Assembly (NCBI GenBank): GCA_963669295.1
Contig: OY769938.1
Location: forward strand, 1,426,001 to 1,490,000
DNA from: G963669295 sp963669295
GTDB taxonomy: Bacteria > Bacteroidota > Bacteroidia > Flavobacteriales_D > CALLUQ01
DNA: 64,000 nt
Direction: 5' to 3'
A model generated the notes under the pieces. The model was not told the origin of the DNA, searched no databases, and saw nothing but the letters and a program-made list of their open reading frames with translations. The position numbers and the translations under genes were made by a program. This document shows positions 44,540 to 52,275 of this stretch, one piece after another. Positions within the stretch are counted from its first letter, which is position 1; every line of letters begins with the position of its first letter.

Positions 44540-46465
44540 TCACTCCCATGGAGCGACATCGTTTTGTGCCCTTGATGGTTTTATCTCCAATCCTTCTATT
44601 TTCGCGTATTTCATGTATACTGTTCGACCGTTGCTTTTCACAACATTGCCACTTGCATCTGTTTTCGCAGCCTTGATAAATGGTTTCTTATCACCCAGTT
44701 TTCCCTTTTTCTCCAAAAAAACCTTTACTTCCCATGCATTCCACAAAAATGTAGTTTCCTTTCCTGTACCAACAATGGCCATGTGCTTACTGTATTTTGC
44801 TTTCTCCTTAGGGTCTGTTTCTTTCATCCACAAATAAACGTACAAGCGTGCCTGAGGATAATACCAATCTCCTCCTGTATTGAGATCACCCCAATACCCT
44901 TGCTGTTGAAAAGTAGGAAACGGATTTACTGCCGCATTGCCACGCTCCCGTATTTGTTCAATGATGTCATTTTTAAGGTAGTTCAGTATTCCATTAGCAA
45001 CAGCACTGGATTTAGGCTTCACTTCATTCACATACTCCTCTCCTACCCCTAATGCCACCATCCAGGCTTTAAAGTTATGGTGTGGTTTTATAGGAGTATC
45101 CAACCCAAAACCATTGCCACAACCGGGACCTGTGTAGGCACAAGAAGTGCGTAATGTTGCCTCAAATCCTTTTCGGGCAGTGTTATTGATATACACCCAA
45201 ATCAGTTCACGCATTTTCCAATCAGATGCCCCTTCTGCCATCGCCACAGCAGCAAGGGTTCTCAGCTGCCGATCCGTTAAACTCAATACATCTTTTGTAT
45301 TTACTTGTTGCTTTACACTATTGCTAACTTCCTGCTCTGCGCTTTCAACAGTTTCAGCAGCTCCGCTAAGTGCCTCATCTATTGCTACATCACTGTTAGG
45401 TAATTCCGTTCTTGCTGGTATTTCTTTGGCTACCGCTATGTCTATCTCTTCCAACGTTTTTGCCAAGTCCTTCTGAATGTTAAATAGGCCTACTACACCT
45501 GTTTCCTTCTTTACCTCGGCATTGAATTCATTCAGTTTAGACTTTAGCTTGTGTAGGTTGTTACTCAATGTTGTATACACAGCTTGATCAGCATTTACTA
45601 CACCAAGGTTTGCATTAACCATGTTGATGGCTTTCGTGCATTTCTCAACGGCAGGATCAAATAGAGCAAGCAGTTCATTCTTTGCTGCATCTTGATAACC
45701 TGTTAGTGTATTGGAAGCAGCATCTTTACTATCCTTCGCATTTTGGAGAGCAGCAGTAGCTTCTTGTAGTTTCTTTTTTGCACGATCAGCATCCTCATCT
45801 ACCAAATCAATCGCATCTTTAATCGCACTTATTGCTGTATTCAGTTTTAACAATGCTCCGTCAATACTATTGTTAATGGCCGATGTTACTGCCTTGGCCA
45901 CCTCACTAATAATAGTGTCGTAATTTCCATAAGCCTGATCAAATTCCTTGAACTTTTTCCCCAATAGTTCTTTGTACTTATCAGAGCCCCAACCATATTT
46001 AGGTTTATTGACCGCATCGGTAAAGTCAGCTACTTTTTTGTTGAACCGACCTGTTCTTTTATTTTTTGCTTTTTGGTCTAACTGCTTATCGTTATTGATT
46101 CTGTTTCTGATCTCTGTAGCATAAATACTAAACTCTTGCTGTAGTTCTTCAGGAGTTTTTTCTCCATCCAATTGTTGCCTTTGTATCATCTCTCCATGGT
46201 GCGTTGCACTTTTTAAGCGCAACTGCTCTTCTTCTTCCTTCAACTGAATAGGGGGAGGTACATGAGTGGGCATCAATTGCAATTGCTGTTGTTGCTGCAT
46301 TAATGGTGAGTAGGTTTTGGCTGGTGTCACTTCAAGGTTACCACTATCAGCATCCTTCATATAGCGATCATCAGGCTCACCTGGGTGCACCTTTGTTATT
46401 GAAACACCAAAGCTACTGGAAGTGTTTTTTTCCTCTTGATTTATATTTTTTTCCGGTATTGACAT
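44540..46465 (-). CDS. Large helical protein with an eCIS/DUF4157-style leader
   Basis: 641 residues, no signal peptide or membrane helix. The N-terminus has VHPGEPDDRYMKDADSG, then a Gln-rich stretch and PPPIQLKEEEEQLRLKS, which is close in style to the leader of DUF4157 proteins in Bacteroidota (VxxPGDxYExEAD followed by IQxKEEEE), found as cargo or companions of extracellular contractile injection systems. The DUF4157 zincin core itself is not present. Residues about 105-400 are long alpha-helices/coiled coil (DADRAKKKLQEATAALQNAK). Residues about 405-600 form a C-terminal domain starting LTDRQLRTLAAVAMAEGAS, similar in shape to SleB-type/hydrolase-2 cell-wall enzymes but too weak to name. 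No contractile-tail genes are nearby. Possible effector; unproven. Confidence 0.65.
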   Translation of the reverse strand: MSIPEKNINQEEKNTSSSFGVSITKVHPGEPDDRYMKDADSGNLEVTPAKTYSPLMQQQQQLQLMPTHVPPPIQLKEEEEQLRLKSATHHGEMIQRQQLDGEKTPEELQQEFSIYATEIRNRINNDKQLDQKAKNKRTGRFNKKVADFTDAVNKPKYGWGSDKYKELLGKKFKEFDQAYGNYDTIISEVAKAVTSAINNSIDGALLKLNTAISAIKDAIDLVDEDADRAKKKLQEATAALQNAKDSKDAASNTLTGYQDAAKNELLALFDPAVEKCTKAINMVNANLGVVNADQAVYTTLSNNLHKLKSKLNEFNAEVKKETGVVGLFNIQKDLAKTLEEIDIAVAKEIPARTELPNSDVAIDEALSGAAETVESAEQEVSNSVKQQVNTKDVLSLTDRQLRTLAAVAMAEGASDWKMRELIWVYINNTARKGFEATLRTSCAYTGPGCGNGFGLDTPIKPHHNFKAWMVALGVGEEYVNEVKPKSSAVANGILNYLKNDIIEQIRERGNAAVNPFPTFQQQGYWGDLNTGGDWYYPQARLYVYLWMKETDPKEKAKYSKHMAIVGTGKETTFLWNAWEVKVFLEKKGKLGDKKPFIKAAKTDASGNVVKSNGRTVYMKYAKIEGLEIKPSRAQNDVAPWE

Positions 46466-46878
46466 CGTAATTTAGAACAGCACTTACAAACCGTTAAAAT
46501 ACGGGTTAATTATTGCTATTAAAAGGACAGTTTATCATGAAAAAAAGAGTGCTCGGGCAGAGGCGCCTATCTTAAATTGCTGTTTATCAATAAAATAACA
46601 CTTGATTTGCTTACCAAAATTGACAGTTCATTGCCCCAGTCTCTGCAAATAGAGACAAAAGCGGGTGTTTATCGCTAACATCGGCAGGCACACTCGTTGG
46701 TTGCGAATCTCTACCCTGAAGTAACCGAGTGCTCATATATTGAGTCCGGGGTCAACTTGCTATGAAGCAGGAAGAAAAGAGTCGAAGTAGACAGGGAAAG
46801 TCGAAAAGGCTCCTCGGTTTCTGACATAGCGTTACACAAAAGGAAAGTAAAATAATGCGCCCCATTTGACCATACGCC
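46466..46878. other. 413-bp intergenic region, third copy of a dispersed element
   Basis: No gene is seen. 46689-46732 (CACACTcgTTGGTTGCGAATCTC... CCTGAAGTAACCGAGTGC) is a diverged copy of the elements at 59001 and 61931. An inverted repeat GTCTCT / AGAGAC lies at 46639-46656. The rest is unremarkable, AT-rich near the start of the upstream gene. Confidence 0.5.
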
Positions 46879-48375
46879 TTACAATGCGTGCTCTCCTTTG
46901 TTCGGATACCATTTCGTAAACAGCCACCCCGCCAGCATCGATAAAATAAAAGAAGGAGCCAACACATCCAGCGCCACAAAATAAGGGCCTATGCCATCCA
47001 TTTGTTGCACCACAAATTTAAACAGGGGTACACAAGCAAAACCTGTAATCATAGAAGCAATGGCTCCTTTTTCGGAGTATGCCGGCCAAAAGAGGGAGAG
47101 AATGATTACCGGGCAAAAAGTAGCTGCAATGCCCGACCAACCGAAAATAACAAACCAAAACACGGTCCTGTCTGGCGATACCACAGCTACTACCATGGCA
47201 ATGGCCAGGGCAAAAAATGCCAGGGCCAAGGTCACTAACCGGGAGATGCGGGTTAACTTCTTTTTCCCCACTGTTGGGTTAAGAATTTTTTGATAAAAAT
47301 CGCGGGTTAATGCGCTTGATGCCACTACAATGAGTGAATCGATGGTAGACATGATGGCCGACAACACAATGGCAATGTATATAGCAGCAATGGTAATGGG
47401 CAACAAGTGGTCAATCATCACCATCAACACCTCTTCGCCTGCCGGACCTCCAAGCAATGCGGCCGGGTCGTCGCCCACCTCGGTAAAAAGGTAACGTCCT
47501 AAAAGTCCAATGGATACTGCTGCGGCATCTGTGAGCAGTGTAAAAACAATGGCGACCCATTTGCCCCGATCAATTTCTGCCTCATTTTTCACGGAAATAA
47601 ACCGCACATAAATTTGTGGCGATCCCAAAAACCCCAGCCCAATCATAGCAAAGCCCAAAATGGTGGCTACTGCCATCCACGGATCGTCTGTATTGCCCCA
47701 AATGCTGGTAAGGTTGGGATCGCGAGCATGCAACCCATCCACAATATCGGCTCCATTGGCAATGGCAAACCAGGCCACAATAGGCAGTGCCAACAGCCCT
47801 AAAAACATCAAAATACCCTGAAAAAAATCAGACCATACCACGGCCACAAAACCTCCGAAATAAACGTAGGCCAATACAATGAGAAACCCTGCTACTGCCC
47901 CCGCAAAATAATCGATGCCCAACAACGATTCAAAGGCCTTCCCTGTTAAGTCGATTTGTGAACTCACGTAAATCACTACAAACAACGACAGTGCTGTGGC
48001 AGCAATAATGCGCAACGTGCGTTTTCCTTGCGAGAGCCTGCTTTCCAGGTAATCGGGAATGGTAATGGAGTTGTATTGGTCGGTAGCGCGTTTAAACCGC
48101 TTGGCCATTAAAAACCAGGAGAGGGTTACCCCCAATACCTCACCCAATACTACCCAGTAGGCTGAAAATCCCGCCATGGCACCCATACCGGTAAGCCCAA
48201 CAAGCAACCAACCCGATTCGCCAGTGGCGCGAGCCGAAAATGCTACTGCCCAATACCCAAGCTTCTTGCCTCCCACATAAAAATCACTCATTCCCTTCAC
48301 CCTTCGGGAGGCAACAATCCCGATGACAAAAAGAATGGCGAAATAAATTCCCAGTACAACTAACTTGGTGAGCAT
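46879..48375 (-). CDS. Sodium/solute symporter (PutP-like, SSS family)
   Basis: 498 residues with about 13 membrane helices. Typical SSS landmarks: SDFYVGGKKLGYWAVAFSARATGESGWLL (split here over residues 30-60), GxxExxGVTLSWFLMAKRF, and the sodium-site region LLPITIAAIYIAIVLSAIMSTIDSLIVVASSALTRDFYQ (about 325-365). Sequence is nearest to the sodium/proline symporters, and length (about 500) agrees. It starts 10 bp after the PLP decarboxylase stop, so it is co-transcribed with it; given the decarboxylase and cysteine dioxygenase next door, the carried solute could be an amino acid or an osmolyte such as taurine/hypotaurine rather than proline. That last step is inference. Confidence 0.88.
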   Translation of the reverse strand: MLTKLVVLGIYFAILFVIGIVASRRVKGMSDFYVGGKKLGYWAVAFSARATGESGWLLVGLTGMGAMAGFSAYWVVLGEVLGVTLSWFLMAKRFKRATDQYNSITIPDYLESRLSQGKRTLRIIAATALSLFVVIYVSSQIDLTGKAFESLLGIDYFAGAVAGFLIVLAYVYFGGFVAVVWSDFFQGILMFLGLLALPIVAWFAIANGADIVDGLHARDPNLTSIWGNTDDPWMAVATILGFAMIGLGFLGSPQIYVRFISVKNEAEIDRGKWVAIVFTLLTDAAAVSIGLLGRYLFTEVGDDPAALLGGPAGEEVLMVMIDHLLPITIAAIYIAIVLSAIMSTIDSLIVVASSALTRDFYQKILNPTVGKKKLTRISRLVTLALAFFALAIAMVVAVVSPDRTVFWFVIFGWSGIAATFCPVIILSLFWPAYSEKGAIASMITGFACVPLFKFVVQQMDGIGPYFVALDVLAPSFILSMLAGWLFTKWYPNKGEHAL

Positions 48376-48385
48376 ATCAAGTGGT

Positions 48386-49774
48386 TTAAGAACTCATGGC
48401 CGCTGTAAACATTGTTTCGTGTTCTTCCACAAATGCCTCCATAATGGTAAAAAAGTCGAGGATGTTTTGTTTTTCATTGCCCGCATTGATGGTTACCAAC
48501 CGAACAAACGTATCTTCCCCGAAAGTACCAAAGCCTACCATTAATGCCGCATTTTCATACAAGGCGGTACATAGTTGGTCGGCTGGAATGCCTTTGTAAT
48601 TAAAGCATACCGAAATGGAATCATCGTAGCTGTATACCTGGTAATCGGGATGTTGCTGCACATAAGCCAATGCTGTTTGAGCCAACTCAAATTGTTTCTC
48701 TACCATTTGGGCCAACCCTTGCGTGCCTTTCGCTTTCCAAAGGGTCCAAAACTTAAGGGCATCATTTCTTCTACCACATTGCAACGAGGTTTTCCCCAGG
48801 TTATAATCATCGCCATCGGTTTGATAGAGGTAGGTGGCATCGTTAGAAAAAGAGTTGTGCAAGTGCTTTTTATCCTGCGTAACAATCAACGAACACGAAA
48901 GTGGGGTACCCAACATCTTATGTGCATTAAAGCTAAAGGAGTTGGCCTGATCAATGCCGTTTAACAAATGTTTGTATTGCTCGCTAAAAATAACAGCGCC
49001 ACAATACGCACCATCTACATGCAACCAGCAGTTGTAGCGTTGAGCAACGGCAGCCATTTCCGCCACCGGGTCGAAAGCACCTAACACGGTAGTGCCTGCA
49101 GTAGCATTGATAAAAAACGGCAGGTAACCTTCTTGCTGATCGGCTACAATTTGCTGTTCCAATAAATCTACACGAATACGACCCTTACTGTCGGTATCAA
49201 TGTACCGCACGTTGTTTCGTCCTATACCCGCAAAGGCAGCATTTTTTGCATTGGAATAATGCGATTCCTTGCTGGTGTAAGCCATCATTCTTTTGTTCAT
49301 CCCTTCGTGTCGTGCATCAGCATCAGCCACATCACGCGCCGTCAGCATTCCCATAAAGTTCGTCATGGAACCTCCCGGAGCAAAAGTGCCATCCGCCTGT
49401 GGGCCATAGCCTATCATTTCGCATACTTTTTTCAACAACGCTTTCTCTACCCCTACCTGTGGGCCAGCCACTTTATAGGTATACATGCTATTGTTGAGCA
49501 GTACTGCCAGCAAGTCGCCCAGCATGGCTTTGCCCTGCCTGCCTCCAAACAACTGATTGAAAAATAATCGGGTAGCTGTTCGAGGGGTATTGAGTACCAG
49601 CTTTCGCAAGTTTTGCTCAAATGCTTCATCTAATTGCGGGGCGTCATTCAGCGATAAGTCAATTGTTTCATGCAGCTTTGCAGCATCTACTGGAGGTACG
49701 ATGGGATGCTCTTGTTCCGATTGAATGAGCTCCTCTACAAGGGCATTGAATAAGTGTAAATCGTCTTTCAACAT
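48386..49774 (-). CDS. PLP-dependent decarboxylase of the cysteine-sulfinate/glutamate group
   Basis: 462 residues. Group II decarboxylase with FNQLFGG (72-78), FAPGGSMTNF (131-140), SKESHYS (168-174), NATAGTTVLGAFDP (223-236), HVDGAYCG (252-259) and the PLP lysine in NAHKML (Lys286). Several of these stretches are close to animal cysteine sulfinic acid decarboxylase and GAD (FNQLFxG, TSKExHYS, TSGTTVLGAFDP, CGRRxDxLKxWxxWK). It would decarboxylate cysteine sulfinate to hypotaurine, or aspartate/glutamate; the next-door cysteine dioxygenase makes the first reading most likely. It is divergent from that gene (86 bp between ATGs) and followed by the symporter after 10 bp. Confidence 0.88.
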   Translation of the reverse strand: MLKDDLHLFNALVEELIQSEQEHPIVPPVDAAKLHETIDLSLNDAPQLDEAFEQNLRKLVLNTPRTATRLFFNQLFGGRQGKAMLGDLLAVLLNNSMYTYKVAGPQVGVEKALLKKVCEMIGYGPQADGTFAPGGSMTNFMGMLTARDVADADARHEGMNKRMMAYTSKESHYSNAKNAAFAGIGRNNVRYIDTDSKGRIRVDLLEQQIVADQQEGYLPFFINATAGTTVLGAFDPVAEMAAVAQRYNCWLHVDGAYCGAVIFSEQYKHLLNGIDQANSFSFNAHKMLGTPLSCSLIVTQDKKHLHNSFSNDATYLYQTDGDDYNLGKTSLQCGRRNDALKFWTLWKAKGTQGLAQMVEKQFELAQTALAYVQQHPDYQVYSYDDSISVCFNYKGIPADQLCTALYENAALMVGFGTFGEDTFVRLVTINAGNEKQNILDFFTIMEAFVEEHETMFTAAMSS

Positions 49775-49796
49775 AGGTTATTGGGTCAATTAATGT

Positions 49797-49827
49797 TTTG
49801 GTTTCTGCTTTTTTTCATCGAACTTTG
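49797..49827 (+). promoter_or_regulatory. Promoter of the cysteine dioxygenase gene
   Basis: TTTG (49797-49800), 19 bp, GAACTTTG (49820-49827): matches TTTG-N19-TAnnTTTG with one mismatch (first base of the -7). Transcription would begin near 49834 and leave a ~27-nt leader. Confidence 0.6.
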
Positions 49828-49839
49828 TTCGTGTACGAA
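49828..49839. promoter_or_regulatory. Operator-like palindrome at the cysteine dioxygenase start site
   Basis: TTCGTGTACGAA: arms TTCGT / ACGAA with 2 bp between, directly after the -7 element and across the expected transcription start; an extra CGAAC half-site lies at 49819-49823. The same arms with a 3-bp spacer occur at 51495-51507 beside the MarR gene. Confidence 0.5.
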
Positions 49840-49860
49840 CTATTTATAGATCACCTTTTT

Positions 49861-50415
49861 ATGCCTCACCCCTTCCCCATTGCTACTCCCGAAGAATTGA
49901 TTGCCCAATTGAACCATTGTACCGGCCGCGAATTGGGTCAGGCCCTGAAAAAAGCTTCGCTTGATGCTACCAGTTTCGAACCTTTTGCCACCTGGCAAAA
50001 AGGCACTTACACCCGTAACTGTTTGGCCAAAACCAATGCTTACGAACTGTTGTTGTTGTGTTGGGACGTGGAAGCAGTGACTCCGATTCATTGTCATGAT
50101 GCACAAGATTGCTGGGTGTATGCCCTTTCCGGGAATTTGGTGGAGCAACGATTTGACGTTGATCCAGTGACAGACGAGTTGGTACAAACCCACACCATGA
50201 ACATCAAGTCCGGACAAATGACGTTTATGACTGACGACATGGGCTTTCATGATTTGAAAAACATTGGTAATTCGCGTGCAATGACCCTGCATCTTTACAT
50301 GAATCCCATCGAAAAATGCCGGGTATACAACGAAACGACTGAAGTATTTGTACAAAAACAATTGCATTACGATAGCGATGTCAGTAATTATTTGATGAGC
50401 AGCCTGGAAGCATAA
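49861..50415 (+). CDS. Cysteine dioxygenase
   Basis: The enzyme oxidises L-cysteine to cysteine sulfinate with Fe(II) and O2. The ATG at 49861 (MPHPFPIATPEELI) is preferred to the TTG at 49798, which precedes the promoter. 184 residues, usual size. Iron ligands: His77 and His79 in TPIHCHDAQD and His130 in GFHDLKN. YTRN (50-53) holds the Arg that binds the substrate carboxylate; LHLYMNP carries Tyr146 and the conserved Cys84 (five residues after His79) aligns with Cys93 of mammalian enzyme, so both members of the Cys-Tyr cross-link are present; many bacterial forms have Gly instead of that Cys. Gene is divergent from the decarboxylase, its likely next step (hypotaurine). Confidence 0.9.
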   Translation: MPHPFPIATPEELIAQLNHCTGRELGQALKKASLDATSFEPFATWQKGTYTRNCLAKTNAYELLLLCWDVEAVTPIHCHDAQDCWVYALSGNLVEQRFDVDPVTDELVQTHTMNIKSGQMTFMTDDMGFHDLKNIGNSRAMTLHLYMNPIEKCRVYNETTEVFVQKQLHYDSDVSNYLMSSLEA

Positions 50416-50442
50416 TAATGGTGAAGCATTTCAGAGAAATGC

Positions 50443-50817
50443 CTAAAGCGATTCAACAGTCAATACTTCTGCTCCAATTTGCTTCGATGTAAGAATGTCA
50501 ATCACTTCTTTTTCATTGGCTTTTTCTACCACAATGAAAAGTTCGCCACCCATTTTTCTCGCCTCAACACTTAAGAAGATCCAACGACTTACCGCATCCG
50601 CTCCTGTTTTTTGAGTGAGCTTTATTTCTGCACAAAACAAATCCTCTTTCCCTTTTTGTACCAGATGAAGGTCCGCACTAACCAATTTCATCCCACGGGC
50701 AAAAGCAATTTTTCTGGGAGGCTCATGCTCCTTATCGTTTACCAAAATTGCGTCGTGCTTTTGTTGTTTGGCCCAGGTAAGAATTTTATTCGTGATTGCT
50801 TGTTTGGATAATGCCAT
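50443..50817 (-). CDS. Small cytoplasmic protein, possibly nuclease-fold, unknown
   Basis: 124 residues. N-terminal helix (MALSKQAITNKILTWAKQQKH), then a core with DAILVND, ADLHLVQKGKEDLFCAEIKLTQ, WIFLSVEARKMGGELFIVVEK and a C-terminal helix-strand (EKEVIDILTSKQIGAEVLTV). The pattern D...E-x-K (LFCAEIK) followed by helix and strand resembles PD-(D/E)XK nuclease folds such as endonuclease-like or Archaeal Holliday-junction proteins, but the evidence is weak. It has a perfect promoter of its own at 50840-50870 with a palindrome on the start site. No partner is evident. Confidence 0.65.
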   Translation of the reverse strand: MALSKQAITNKILTWAKQQKHDAILVNDKEHEPPRKIAFARGMKLVSADLHLVQKGKEDLFCAEIKLTQKTGADAVSRWIFLSVEARKMGGELFIVVEKANEKEVIDILTSKQIGAEVLTVESL

Positions 50818-50827
50818 TTCAGATTAA

Positions 50828-50839
50828 TTTCTATAGAAA
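50828..50839. promoter_or_regulatory. Operator-like palindrome TTTCTATAGAAA
   Basis: A perfect 12-bp palindrome directly downstream of the -7 element for 50443-50817 and 11 bp before its ATG. It sits across the expected start of transcription. Confidence 0.5.
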
Positions 50840-50870
50840 CAAATCTATCAAATATAAACACACTGGCAAA
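50840..50870 (-). promoter_or_regulatory. Full Bacteroidota promoter for 50443-50817
   Basis: Minus strand TTTG (50870-50867), 19 bp, TAGATTTG (50847-50840): exact match to TTTG-N19-TAnnTTTG. A second -7-like element (TATATTTG, 50856-50849) overlaps it. Confidence 0.75.
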
Positions 50871-50891
50871 GCTCAAGGGCAAGAAAACTTA

Positions 50892-51383
50892 TTAGGAGAT
50901 GGCTTCATCCAATGTAATCACAGGAGAAGCATCAATTTCTTCGGCACCAACAAACTCTGTGAGGAGTTGAACTGCTTTCAACAATTCATCGAGATCGGTA
51001 CCGGGAAGGCTCTTTAGTTTGGTGGTCAACTTATCGTGCATGAGCGGGGGAATGCTTTGCAGCAGCAGGAGTCCCTTGCTGGTAATGGCAATAAAAGAAG
51101 CCCTTTTGTCTTTTGGGTTGGGCAATTTAGCCACCAACCCCTTGCGTTCAAGGCGGTTAACAATGCCTGTAACCGTGCTGGCGTTCAGGTTCATGAAATT
51201 CTTAATCTGCGTAGAAGAGGCCTTTAAATCTTCCTCTTTTGCAATAAATTTCAAACACAAGATTTGTGGAATACTTGCCCCATGTTCTTTTTCAATCTTC
51301 TTACTTTCAAGGTTAATGGATCGAATAATACGTCGCAGACCTATCAGTACTTCCGTATAATCATCAATAGAAGAAGGTGTCAT
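50892..51383 (-). CDS. MarR-family transcriptional regulator
   Basis: The frame reaches back to 51440, but a perfect -7 element (TAGTTTTG) at 51398-51405 lies inside that extension, so the ATG at 51383 (MTPSSIDDYTEVLIGLRRI) is preferred; 163 residues. The winged helix is clear: SSTQIKNFMNLNASTVTGIVNRLERKGLVAKLPNPKDKRASFIAITSKG (residues about 55-105), preceded and followed by dimerisation helices. MarR proteins are usually autoregulators and respond to phenolic, oxidative or amino-acid-derived ligands. It is divergent from the Crp/Fnr regulator; a TTCGT-n3-ACGAA palindrome lies in the space between and resembles the one at the cysteine dioxygenase start. Confidence 0.9.
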   Translation of the reverse strand: MTPSSIDDYTEVLIGLRRIIRSINLESKKIEKEHGASIPQILCLKFIAKEEDLKASSTQIKNFMNLNASTVTGIVNRLERKGLVAKLPNPKDKRASFIAITSKGLLLLQSIPPLMHDKLTTKLKSLPGTDLDELLKAVQLLTEFVGAEEIDASPVITLDEAIS

Positions 51384-51397
51384 TGCTTTGATTTGAA

Positions 51398-51405
51398 CAA
51401 AACTA
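51398..51405 (-). promoter_or_regulatory. -7 element of the MarR gene
   Basis: Minus strand TAGTTTTG fits TAnnTTTG exactly and lies 15 bp upstream of the preferred ATG (51383). Confidence 0.55.
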
Positions 51406-51490
51406 AGATAGCAAATTCTCCACAGACGTAGCAGCACCATGTATTTACTTTGTTATATCATTTTAGTAAGCGCCTGTTCCATTTTAGTTG

Positions 51491-51507
51491 TTCGTTCGTT
51501 TTACGAA
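51491..51507. promoter_or_regulatory. Operator-like TTCGT/ACGAA repeats between MarR and Crp/Fnr genes
   Basis: TTCGTTCGTTTTACGAA: two overlapping TTCGT half-sites (51491, 51495) and an inverted ACGAA (51503-51507). Arms are identical to the palindrome at the cysteine dioxygenase start (49828-49839) but with a 3-bp instead of 2-bp centre. Confidence 0.4.
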
Positions 51508-51574
51508 ACACGTTTAGGGCAACACAAAACGTACATCATCAAACTGCAATGAATCAAATCTCCTATTGAATTGC

Positions 51575-51582
51575 TAGATTTG
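51575..51582 (+). promoter_or_regulatory. -7 element of the Crp/Fnr gene
   Basis: TAGATTTG equals TAnnTTTG; initiation near 51589 favours the ATG at 51619 over the GTG at 51589. Confidence 0.5.
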
Positions 51583-51618
51583 AAGTAAGTGTTGAAGACA
51601 AAACAAAATGGGTCGCCA

Positions 51619-52200
51619 ATGAATGCTCATAACATCCCCCAATTACTCGCCAATCATTTTGGACAATATATGGATGTGCCTATGGCTGTATGGGAAGGAT
51701 TCTCGAAACTAGGGGTACTTAAAACTTATAAGAAGAACAACATACTTAAGCGAAACAACGACATTGAGCGTTACATGCATTTTCTTATTGAAGGTACTGG
51801 AGGCATTTTAATGTGGCACAACAACAACTTCATATGCACCGATTTGGTTTTTGAAGGAGGCGCTTTGTCTGATTACATCTCATTTTCAAGGCAGGAGAGC
51901 AGTCATTTGGAAGTGGTTGCTTTTGAAGATTGTGAAACCTTTAGTGTACCGCGTGAAAAATTTGAATTGGTGCTTCAAAATGGCAACCCGGGAGTAGAGA
52001 TTACCCGAATTATGGCCGAACAGGCCTTTATGGAAAAGCAACAACAGCAGATTGATTTATTGACAAAAACAGCTGCAGAGCGCTATGTTGACTTAATGAA
52101 GAATTACAAGAAAAACCTCAACCATGTTCCCGATAAATACATTGCTTCCTACCTGGGAATTACACCACAAAGTTTTAGTAGAATAAAACACGCTTTTTAA
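51619..52200 (+). CDS. Crp/Fnr-family transcriptional regulator
   Basis: From the ATG at 51619 (MNAHNIPQLLANHFGQYMDVP) 193 residues. N-terminal cNMP-type beta barrel (about 20-120; LKTYKKNNILKRNNDIERYMHFLIEG, GGILMWHNNNFICTDLVFEG, FEDCETFSVPREKFELVL), a long dimer helix (about 130-160), and a C-terminal helix-turn-helix (DKYIASYLGITPQSFSRIKHAF). The cyclic-nucleotide phosphate-binding Arg-Ser pair and Fe-S cysteines are not seen, so the ligand is unknown. Such short regulators are common in Bacteroidota and often work on neighbouring genes; the CPBP protease gene follows 75 bp downstream with its own promoter. Expression is divergent from MarR. Confidence 0.88.
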   Translation: MNAHNIPQLLANHFGQYMDVPMAVWEGFSKLGVLKTYKKNNILKRNNDIERYMHFLIEGTGGILMWHNNNFICTDLVFEGGALSDYISFSRQESSHLEVVAFEDCETFSVPREKFELVLQNGNPGVEITRIMAEQAFMEKQQQQIDLLTKTAAERYVDLMKNYKKNLNHVPDKYIASYLGITPQSFSRIKHAF

Positions 52201-52243
52201 TTAAAAGTTACCATATGGTAATTTTAGTACGGAGTACGGGTAG

Positions 52244-52251
52244 TAGTTTTG
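52244..52251 (+). promoter_or_regulatory. -7 element of the CPBP protease gene
   Basis: TAGTTTTG equals TAnnTTTG, 25 bp before the ATG at 52276; it overlaps the alternative GTG start at 52249, which is therefore excluded. Confidence 0.55.
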
Positions 52252-52275
52252 TGTCGATCCAAATTAAACCCCAAC

